DNA of 64,000 bases from contig OY743184.1 of the NCBI GenBank assembly GCA_963555705.1, positions 30,638,614-30,702,613 of the forward strand, read 5' to 3'. The stretch comes from Ligustrum vulgare. Lineage: Eukaryota; Streptophyta; Magnoliopsida; Lamiales; Oleaceae. Position 1 is the first letter of the stretch, and the number at the start of each line of letters is the position of its first letter. The notes beneath the pieces were generated by a model. It saw only the letters and a list, made by a program, of their open reading frames with translations. It was not told the origin of the DNA and did not search any database. Both the position numbers and the translations under genes were made by a program. Below are positions 55,644-64,000 of this stretch, piece after piece.

Positions 55644-57284
55644 TGTTCGCTACAAACACACCGCAAGTGCACGAGTCGCATACAAGTGATAGTGAACTAA
55701 TTGAGTCCGATTTATTGATCCCACAAGGATTGTCTATTTCAACTACACTCTAGTATAATTAATTTTAACAAGAAACACACACAATAAAGATTTGTTTGGG
55801 AATGTTCTCGTACTAGAATTAAAGTTGCAATTGTAAATAAATAACTAAAAAAATGGTGATGAATAGATAATAAAGGAGTGTCGGAATTCTTGATTCCACT
55901 TGACCATTACCTAATTGAATTCTCCACAAGTAAATAGAAATGCAATTTATTAATCATGTTAGATCCGATTTTTCAAACTTAGCCAATTACCTCTCTCGAG
56001 TGAAATCAACCCTAATTAGTGGAATTAACCTACTATATCTCTATGTCGATTAAAAATACATCAATTACATTAAACCTATGTGAAAATAGCTCAATGGATC
56101 ATCTAGGGTTTTAGGTATATCTCTATCCTAAACAAGAACTTAGAGCAACTATTGTATTGATTTAGAATACACAACAATTTCTCAATAATTGCACATCCCA
56201 TAAAACCTAAGCATAAATCTTGCCACAATAAATGCTAGTCAATAAATACAACAATAAATGCACAAGATAATAAAAAGCTTAAATTCTTAATACAAGCATT
56301 AAAATCAACTAAGCTAGGTCAAGTTTCATCAACATCCCAACACAAAATAGTTTAGTCCATAGTGAAATAACAATAAAATTCAAGAATTAAATACATCATT
56401 TCAACTATGAAGTAAAATAAATAGAGAAATATGAAGATTAAGCAAAAAAACTTCCCTTCACCAATGATTCTTGCTTCAAAATATCACTATTCTTCCACAA
56501 TAATGTTGGTATTTCTCCCCAAATCAATATTCATCAACAAAACTATACAACTTACAAAGGAAATTACAAGATAAAAAGAGATAAAATAAAAGAGAAAGAG
56601 AGAGCTAGGGTTTCTTGACTTGAAAAAGGGGGGAAGAATGCTTCAAAAACTAGCCAATACCACTTCAAAAACCCCCCAAAATCGCTAGATCCACGTATAA
56701 CAGCATTTGGGCCGAACCGGGTCGCACCGGGTCATCGCTCTACATTTTGACCAGGCGATCACGTGGTTGACTGCCTCGCGATCGCGTGGTTGGCCTTGTG
56801 AGTCTCGGGTTGGATTTTTGGCCTATCTCGCGAACGCAACTTGCAAGAGCCACACTATCGGGTGGTTCATCTGGCAGCTCCGTCTTTCAATGATCAACAA
56901 TTAGGTCCTCCAACTTTCAGTGTAGATCAACTTGATCCCCAAAGTTTCTGATCTCTTTCAGTTGAGCCCTTTCAAAAGTACCTTTAAGTCCGTCAACTTT
57001 GGAAACTTGCAATTTAGTCCTTCGATCAATTGTACATGCGATCCACCACTTTTCGGGAGTGACAATTTGATCCCCAAAATTTGACTCTTTGAAGGATTTG
57101 ACTCTTTTCTCCTGAATTTCTTCAATTATTCATTCATTTAGCTCCTTTCTCGTGCTTTCTCCATGAAGTTGATTGTTGAACCTATTTAACCACAAAATAT
57201 GCATAATTAAATAGATATTTGTCCAAATTACTCAAAAAGTGCCACAAAAAATATATGAAATGTGCATGTAAAATGCACTCAACA
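55644..57284 (-). repeat. 5' LTR of element E
   Basis: 1641 bp, from TGTTCGCTACAAACACACC to AAATGCACTCAACA. It carries four degenerate copies of the palindromic CCACGCGATCGCGTGGTT motif between 56749 and 56868; the other LTR has only one. Confidence 0.92.
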
Positions 57285-58250
57285 TCTGGTTGTAATTTCG
57301 AATTTAGGGGTTAAAATGCAAGTTCTCAAACGGTGTTTTGAATGTAATTTTGAAAGTTTTGAATTTGGGTTTTGACCCATGTTTCAATTTTGAGCCAATT
57401 CAAAATATTATTTTAAAATTCACGAATTTTAAATTAATGTTAAAATTGGATTTTAACATAATATATATTTTGACCATAAATTGAATTTTATTTAGTAGCT
57501 TTATCCTAAATTAAAATATTAATTCAATTTGCCCTAATATAAGAATTAGAGTTTGGACTCTAATTTGGTGTTTAAGTAAAATTTGATTTTAATTAAATTC
57601 GATTTAATAATTAGTTAATTCGATTAATTGATTATTAATTAAATCTTATTTAGGATTTGATCCTAAATTCGATTAGCCCTAGAATCTTGAAATTGGAGTT
57701 GGACTCTAATTTGGTATTAAAATTTGATTTTAATTAAACAAACTCTTCAATTAAAGTAATTAATTAATTTGATTAATTAATTACTAAATTGGATTTTATT
57801 TTATTTTAGGAGGTTTATCTTAAATTAAGATATTAAATAAGTTTCCCCCTTTGGAATTAGAGTTGGACTATAATTTGATATTTGATTAAATTATGATTTT
57901 AATTAAATATGACCCGCTAATTTATTTTAATTAATTAATTAGATCAATTAATTATTGTTCCGATCCGTTTTATCTAAATTAGTTTAGACGACCTAGATTG
58001 CTAGAAACTTGAAATTTATTTATTTAATATTTGATATTATATTATATTATATTATAATATATTTATATGATGAATGTGCATTTATTGGATGGTTATGGAC
58101 TCGACCCATATGATTGGTTGAATGCATGGTTAATTTACTGATTTTGTTGGTTGGACCTGCGAGCCTATTATTATTATTTTATTGGGCCTGCGTGCCTATT
58201 ATTTAAGTGGTAATTACAGGAGACCAGGTTCATAGATGTATCAATTCAAA
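57285..58250 (+). other. Leader of copia element F continued, with AT-rich tandem repeats
   Basis: Resumes the sequence left at 33714. Between about 57480 and 57990 a unit of about 130-160 bp recurs three to four times, each with GGACTCTAATTTG(G/A)T, TTTGATTTTAATTAAA and TTAATTAATTNGATTAATTA. No coding capacity. Assigning it to F rests on the shared TCTGG target site only. Confidence 0.5.
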
Positions 58251-59099
58251 AATCAAGAATATTAGTATTATATTCACAAATCAAGTCCTAATCTCCTTTA
58301 ACTTAATTAATTAATAATATTATAATATATTACCTCTCACATTCTACCCACCCCAATCACCCCTAATCACCCTAATTTCACTAACATCCAAAATCAATTC
58401 TCTGTTCCCCCAAAATCATTTCTCTCATCGTCTCCTAATCTATCTCTCAATCAAATCAGACGGCTCTGGTTACCGGGGAGTGCAGAACCAGCGACAGTCG
58501 GGGCGAATTGAGGTGGTTTCAATGGAAGAACCACCCTCCGACCTGGCGGCATCTTCTACGACAAGGTCATTGTGCGCCATGCGGTGCCTTCTACGTGGGA
58601 ACTGTCACCTGCTTCTCATCTCGAGTGTTATTGCACAGACACAACACCGCTACAGTAGAGAAGTTGTTCTCTCCTCTACAAGCACCGTACATTTGTTCTC
58701 TGTTGTACAGCGCGACAGCGCTACCGTGTGTATTTGGTGGGGGTGATTTTGGTGGCGGTGGTCGAGAATGGTGTGGGTTTGTTGGGGAAGGGATGCTGGT
58801 AGTTCGGTGATGTGGTGAGTATGTTGTGTTTGATGCGATGTTGCCCTGAATTGTGTTGTAATGTGTTGGGGTGTGCGGTGAGCTAATGGCCGATGGGGTA
58901 GTTGGGCAGTAGTGTGGTGGTTTATTGTGAGGGGGTTGGCTATGGTTGTGGTTGTGGTTGTTGGGGGTATTGTTGGTGCGAGGCGGTGATTGTGCAATTG
59001 TTTCAGTAGTGGTGCAGTGGTTTCAATGGTGATGGTGAGGTATTGGTGTACTGGTTTCAATGGCGATGGTGGTGGTGGTGAGATGACGATCATTTGTTG
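58251..59099. other. Unassigned stretch, GC-richer in its second half
   Basis: 58320-58460 is C-rich and promoter- or 5'UTR-like (CACCCCTAATCACCCTAA, CTCTCATCGTCTCC). 58480-59090 is GT-rich with many GGTGGT runs. Open frames on both strands (58480-58746, 58650-59120) are low-complexity and not supported as genes. Possibly another captured gene fragment. Confidence 0.4.
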
Positions 59100-59690
59100 G
59101 TGGTCACTGGGGTCACACATACGAGTTACGGGTCACCTGTTCAAGTCACAAGGATCACATGTTCAAGTCACAGGTCACATCTCACATGTTCAAGTCACGG
59201 GTCACATGTTTTGGTCTCATGTTCAAATCATAGGTCACATGTTACATATTCATCAAGGTCACATGTCGCATATTTAAGTCACAGGTCACATGTCACATAT
59301 TCGTCACAGGTCACATGTCACATATTCGTCACAGGTCACATGTTCAAGTAACAGGTTTCATGCTCGGATCAAACATAAGTTTACAGATGAAAGATCAAAC
59401 GTATGTCATAAGTTACATCTTACATATTCAAGTCACAGGTCACATGCTTTGGTCTCATGTTCAAATCATAGGTCACATGTCACATATTTAAGTCAAAGGT
59501 CACATGCTTGGGTCTCATGTTAAAATCACAGGTCACAGATCACAGGTCACATATTCGTCACATGTTCAAGTAACATGTCACATGCTCAGGTCACACGTTC
59601 AAATCATAGGTCACATGTCACATATTCGAGTCACATGTCAAACATGCATAGATCATAGGTCACATGTTCAATTCACTGATGAAAGGTAAA
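59100..59690. repeat. Irregular minisatellite of TCACATG / AGTCACAGGTCACATG units
   Basis: About 590 bp built from variants of GGTCACATGTTCAAGTCACA, GGTCACATGTCACATATTCG and GGTCTCATGTTCAAATCATA. The 7-mer TCACATG recurs dozens of times at spacings of about 8-30 bp. A longer unit with AGATGAAAGATCAAACGTAT near 59385 recurs as TGATGAAAGGTAAAACATAA near 59680, hinting at a higher-order repeat. Open frames across it only reflect the repeat. Confidence 0.85.
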
Positions 59691-60254
59691 ACATAAGTTT
59701 ACTTATTTTATTTTTTATTATTGATCTTCATAATATTTAAATTTTTATTTATACACACACATTAGTTATCTATTTGCATTTTCAAGAAATGGTTGTAAGT
59801 CGAAGGTGGTGGTGGTGGAGGTGACAGTGACGATAATAGTACATCAAAGATGGTGGTGGCGGCGATGATGGTCAAGGATACTATGATTCTGTGAAGAGGT
59901 TAGTTTACTATTTTTTGGATCTTGAATTTTGAAGAAGAATCTGCTGGGGAAGAAGATGAAGTTGGCTAGAGGAACGGAGTGGTTCTGTTTGATTAAAGCT
60001 CTCTTATTCTTCTCCAGACTTAAAAATATTATGTATGTGTGCTTGTGAAGTGACAGATTTTTATTTGGTGATGGTGGTGGTGGTGGCGGCGGCGGCGGCG
60101 GTTGTGTATTAGAGATTGAGAAGTTAGGGCGATGGTGAAGGTGATGTTGATGGTGATGGTGATGGTGATGGTGATGGTGATGGTGATGGTGGGGGTGGTC
60201 ATGGTGATCGGAGATACGGCGACGGAGGCAGAGCTCTAAGGAACAACAACCTAT
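59691..60254. repeat. Microsatellite-rich stretch (GGT, GGC and GGTGAT runs)
   Basis: GGTGGT/GGCGGC runs at about 59807-59880 and 60068-60101. An almost perfect (GGTGAT)n run of about eight units occupies 60140-60190. No gene supported. Confidence 0.75.
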
Positions 60255-60859
60255 TGAGACAGTCCTAATAATAGGTGTGTATTTATGAAGAGTACAAAGC
60301 CCGAAAATGAAACAAGGCCTCCAAGGGGCGCAAGCACACGAACTAGACTAAGTTTTCATAGGAAAAGTAAAAATAAAAGAAAATTACATATCTCTGTTCG
60401 AGAGTTGATTGATTGATCCCTTTAAACAGCTAAGTTTCGACCATATATACAAACTATCTACAACCGCTTCTACTATTTGAATCCTTGGTTTGCAGCCTTG
60501 ACTTGTAACTTGCTTGGAATAACTGTTTTCCATCATGATGTATACCTGTCACCCACTTTCTTGCATAACTGACGTCCACCATTTTGTCTCAAATAACTTC
60601 TATAATCTCCTTCAACTGCCCAAAACGTGGAAACTACCGATGAATAACCAGATGAGTCGTGGGACGATTCCTCCAAAATTGCTTCTTCAACCTTCTCCAG
60701 CTTTATCACCCAATCACCCTTGCCATCGTCTTATCGTCCAAGTGCCGTATTGATCGTCCAGTTGCCCAGCTCCCTTCACATCGCCTTATTATCAGTCATG
60801 GGCTATCATGTCTTGGGCCTTTCATGCTGGGCCTCCGAGTTGAGTATTTTTTGGTGTCA
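60255..60859 (-). repeat. 3' LTR of the Tat element, left border approximate
   Basis: The minus strand starts TGACACCAAAAAATACTCAA at 60859, right after a polypurine tract ATTGGGGGGGTAATAAT (60860-60876). The other end is uncertain. A TG at 60255 fits the rule, but no second LTR is available for comparison. Confidence 0.55.
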
Positions 60860-61744
60860 ATTATTACCCCCCCAATATGGCTGAATTAATGTGTAACTAT
60901 TAGTCTTGTCATATTCAAACACATTCATTCTTCACCAGACTTTTGGCATTCTGACTTCCCCCTTTTCCAAGATTTAGACCTTCAAACCTGTCACACATGT
61001 ACCTGGCCACTCACATTCCGCCCCTTTTCCTTCCGTCCTCCTATAAATTTGTGGAACTTGTTGTACCTTCGTATTTTCCATCTCCTATGCTCCATGCCGT
61101 CATCATCCAGAATACGGTTGAGTGATCTTCTATGTCCAAAAGATCAATTGCTTTCTTGGGAGATTTACGAAATGTTTCTTGGCTGACGAAGGTCTTCTCA
61201 GAGCCGTCTTCCTCTTGTCATCCCTATTATGGATCATAAATGTAGAAGAATGGCTTGTTGAGAGTGCTTCATTGGCCATTTCTGTTTTGTTGGCCAATGA
61301 AGGTCTTCTCAGCGCCCCTTCCATTTATGATCTCTGATGGGAGTTCATGGTGCGATTGAGTAACTTGCTGAGAGTGCTTCTTTGGCCATTTTCCGGTTGG
61401 GATTGCTTCCAAAACTTGCCTTTGCAGCGATGCATTTAGGAAGGCGATGGCGGAGGCTTGCTAAAGACGCTTTATAGGTTGTCTCCCTATCTTTGCGGGG
61501 AGAATTTTTGGGAAAGCGATGAAAACCTACTCCCTCTATAATAATTGATAGGGAACAATAGCAGCCTGCTTTTAGTTGCAACTAATAGGATTTCTATATT
61601 TGTACCCCTGACTTGTAAGGACACTTGATAATAATAAAGATTTTTTTATGAACGTATTTTGTTTTTGCTTTGATTATGATCGTTCACATTTGTCTTAGTC
61701 ATCATGGTGCGTGCCTAGCATTTTTAATTAGGCATAGTAATTTT
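60860..61744 (-). other. Non-coding region between integrase and 3' LTR of the Tat element
   Basis: The polypurine tract is at 60860-60876. The phrases GAGAGTGCTTC(A/T)TTGGCCATTT (61260, 61371) and GAAGGTCTTCTCAG (61188, 61301) each occur twice. No coding signal. Confidence 0.6.
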
Positions 61745-62740
61745 CTATATTTGTTCATTCTCCCATACGGAAGGAACATAATTCTTCAAATACTTGTCAT
61801 TAATAGATCTCACGTGTTTTGTGATGTCTAAATCTTCCAAATGATAAGCTCCATTAGAGAACACGATGTTTACCCTATAAGGTCCTTCCCATTGAGGTGA
61901 CCATTTCCCATATTTTGGATCTTTGCTATCCAAGGGGAGTATTATTTTTCAAACTAAATTGCCCACGCTAAAGAAGTTGGCTAAAACTCTATTGTTGTAG
62001 TACTTAGCCATTTTTTGCTTCTGGACTTGCAGTCTATCTAGGACGTCCATCTTCAATCCGTCCAAATCTAATAGATTTCGTATTAATGACTCTGCATATT
62101 CATTATCACTAAAATTATTTTGCAATCTCACCCTAACTGACTGCACATTAATCTTCATAGGCAGTACTGCCTCTTGACCATAAGCAAGTTGGAAGGGAGT
62201 TACTTTTGGTACTTGATTATGAAGACGTCCTATAAGCCCATAAAGCTTTATTCGGACATTCGTGCCAGTTTCTGGCATTCTCATCTATCATCTTCCTGAT
62301 GATATTCTTTAGGATTTTATTAGAAGATTCTTCTTGCCCATTAGATTGAGTGTAATAGGGCTTGGAATTTACTAATTTGACTCCAAATTCGCTCAAAAAT
62401 TCTTTCACCTTATCTCCGTTCAAAGAAGTTCCATGATCCACCATTAAAGTAAGTGGTATTCCAAATCTATAAATGATATGATCAATAACAAATTCTATGA
62501 TACTCCTTTGAGAGATCTCTTAAATGGACACCACTTCCACCCATTTAGTGAAGAAATCTGTTGCGACTATTATGAATGTATGTTGCTTGGACGATGAGGA
62601 TAAGTCTTCCTAATGAGATCTATCGCCCAGCCTTTCTTTGGATTGGGCCATGCTTTTGACATGCTAAACAACTTTTGGCATACAGGACACACGACTCGCC
62701 CATTTTGGGCCAGAAGTATCCGTTCCTAATAATCAGCCAT
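61745..62740 (-). pseudogene. Integrase of the Tat element
   Basis: Pieces in order, from the right: zinc-finger remnant with CxxC-like text near 62690, core FIIVATDFFTKWVEVVSI (about 62530-62590), LMVDHGTSLNGDKVKEFLSE and YYTQSNGQEESSNKILKNII (62217-62444; the E of QEESSNK at the catalytic position), KVTPFQLAYGQEAVLPMKIN (61949-62284) and the C-terminal KWSPQWEGPYRVNIVFSNGA (61745-61933). Each piece is in its own frame, so at least three frameshifts are present. Confidence 0.85.
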
Positions 62741-63440
62741 CTCATTCTTTAGCCTGCCTGATGAGCCCCACATATCTCTTCATGTACTTCAGCCATACCG
62801 TTTTGGCTTCTTGTAAACTTATACATTTCAATAGTACTCCGTTTGAGCGTTTCTTGTATAATTCTTCCTCTATCAATGCATAATTTAGAGAGTGCAACTT
62901 CATTTTTCTATCGTTCTCTTGGTCAGGTTTCTTCAAAAACCTTTTTATTTCTTCTCTACAATCTAATGCATCTCCATTTTGTATGCAATAAACTTTGATC
63001 CTCTTTGCCCTTCTTTGTATTACAGGTAATATCACACCATATTTGCAAGTGGAACCTAAGTTTATTACTTTCGAATAGCTCGAAGCCATTTGGGCTAATT
63101 CGTTTGCTAGATCGTTATACATCCTGTTAACGTACTGCAGTTCTACTTGGTCAAATTCCTCCAACAGCTCTTGGGCGATTTCGTATTGGCGTATCACAGA
63201 ATTACGTTGGCATTTAAAATGGCCAATCAGGTGATAAATTATCAATTGGGAATCGCCCCTAACTATATTACATTATTTACTTCCAACTCTAATAATAACT
63301 CCAGCCCTATGATTAATGCTTTATATTCAGCTTGATTGTTTGTGCATATTCTATCTAGAGTGAAAGAAAATTTATAACTAACCCCCCAATGGGTTTATTA
63401 AAACTATTCCTACCCCTACACCTCCAGAAGTTTTTGATCC
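62741..63440 (-). pseudogene. Second (archaeal-type) RNase H and linker of the Tat element
   Basis: On the minus strand 63380-63440 reads WVLYFDGSKTSGGVGVGIVL, the start of the additional RNase H of Tat elements. Frame 62742-63245 continues LIIYHLIGHFKCQRNSVIRQ and YVNRMYNDLANELAQMASSY, the middle and end of that domain, then a linker to integrase. A frameshifted stretch (about 63245-63380) lies between. Confidence 0.82.
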
Positions 63441-64000
63441 ATCGAAGTAAAGAACCCAAGGTTTTAATTCAAATGAATAGACTTCCAATTCAACTTCTTT
63501 TGGTACATCAAGGCACGGATGATCGGCCAAAAAGTTGGCTTACGCTTGGTTCTTAACTGCCTTTTGGGGTACATATTGTATTTCGAATTCTGATAATGTT
63601 AAGGTCCAAAGACCTATCTTTTGATGCAAAACAGGGCAAGAAAACAAATATTTAACCAAATTTAGTTTAGAGATTAAGTAGATAGTTACGGGACGTAAAT
63701 AAGCCCTCAACTTCGAATATTTAACCAAATTTACTTTAGAGATTAAGTAGACAGTTACAGGCCGTTAATAAGCCCTCAACTTCGCACATGTGAAATACGA
63801 AGTCAAACAAAGTTTTTTGATGGCCGAATAATTACATTCACACTTGTTTAACTGTCTATTTAAATAATAGATCACCCTTTCTTTACCAAACTGGTCTTCT
63901 TATACGACCATTCCAACTATGGATTCTTGTTCAGCTGATATACATACTTTTATTGGCCGTCCTTGGATAGGCGACACTAACACAGGTGGACTTGACAGAT
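63441..64000 (-). pseudogene. RT end and first RNase H of the Tat element
   Basis: On the minus strand the right edge reads SPPVLVSPIQGRPIKVCISA, VIYYLNRQLNKCE and later LVKYLFSCPVLHQKIGLWTL and LSEFEIQYVPQKAVKNQA, the RNase H following RT. A 69-bp segment is tandemly duplicated in frame (about 63651-63788), repeating KLRAYLRPVTIYLISKLNLV. Several stops occur. Confidence 0.8.

Larger units (their letters stand above)
33715..57284 (-). mobile_element. Element E: Athila-lineage Ty3/gypsy retrotransposon with two inner insertions
   Basis: LTRs 33715-35252 and 55644-57284 are flanked by perfect repeats TCTGG (33710-33714 and 57285-57289). On the minus strand the order is LTR, primer site, gag, protease, RT, RNase H, integrase, long non-coding 3' region, LTR. 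Insertions are a solo LTR (36541-38652) and the complete Athila D (42851-53748). Without them E is about 10.6 kb. Gag-pol has stops and frameshifts. Confidence 0.92.
60255..64000 (-). mobile_element. Tat-lineage Ty3/gypsy retrotransposon, 5' part outside the window
   Basis: On the minus strand, from the right edge: end of RT with RNase H, a second RNase H, integrase, a non-coding part, a polypurine tract and the 3' LTR. Two RNase H domains in a row, the second with FDGS and DSQL, are the hallmark of the Tat lineage. Frames are broken throughout. Confidence 0.85.

Noticed and set aside
58650..59120. A 156-codon His/Thr/Pro-rich minus-strand frame
   Set aside because: Low-complexity translation of GGT/GTT-rich DNA without a recognisable domain.
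59094..59689. Overlapping open frames in the TCACATG array
   Set aside because: All three frames are open because the repeat lacks stops; the peptides are repeats of HVQVTGHM-like text.
59100..59690. Possible CRISPR array
   Set aside because: Units are short, variable and without unique spacers of constant size, and the window is plant DNA.

Overview
The window is plant nuclear DNA, almost certainly from a eudicot. It is AT-rich, has no bacterial-style gene packing, and consists largely of nested transposable elements: Ty3/gypsy elements of the Athila, Tat and chromovirus lineages, Ty1/copia elements, two MITEs, a Mutator-like element (MULE), solo LTRs and microsatellites. I see no intact host gene, tRNA, rRNA or CRISPR array. 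I cannot name the species. Family calls rest on recognising protein motifs and repeat structure by eye.

Layout, left part (1-22973). A small non-autonomous LTR element (A, 1-2740, + strand; its 5' LTR is cut by the window edge) sits inside the reverse transcriptase of an Athila element (C, 2741-7740, - strand). C abuts a copia gag fragment (7741-8190). A Harbinger-like MITE lies inside a Stowaway-like MITE (8805-10147). A structurally complete but coding-dead copia element (10369-15396, target duplication TAAAT) splits an exon of a lipase-like gene. A second non-autonomous element related to A (B, about 16431-21016) carries a solo LTR (17872-19467, target duplication GTCAT).

Right part (22974-64000). 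The oldest layer appears to be a copia element (F). Its 5' LTR starts at 22974, is interrupted by a MULE (23038-32592, 9-bp target duplication ATTGATTAA) and resumes to 33009. The MULE is itself interrupted by a chromovirus-type gypsy element (H, 23156-31003, - strand, target duplication ATATA). H carries two broken host-like coding segments on the opposite strand: an unrecognised protein and a LOG-family (cytokinin-activating) enzyme. The leader of F is interrupted by a 23.6-kb Athila composite (E, 33715-57284, - strand, target duplication TCTGG). E contains a solo LTR (36541-38652) and a second, much younger Athila element (D, 42851-53748, - strand). After E comes AT-rich leader sequence, a GC-richer stretch, an irregular TCACATG minisatellite (about 59100-59690) and a GGTGAT microsatellite. 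The window ends in a Tat-lineage gypsy element (about 60255-64000, - strand) with two RNase H domains.

How the parts work together: none of the elements looks coding-competent here. All have frameshifts, stops, deletions or lack pol. The most interesting signals are non-coding or captured: paired palindromes in the LTR of A; a duplicated core promoter in the LTR of B; a duplicated ~100-nt motif, a hairpin and repeated polypurine-like tracts shared by the 3' regions of Athila D and E; a recurrent GGGACTAAA-type phrase in the LTRs of several unrelated families; and host-gene pieces carried inside H and the MULE.
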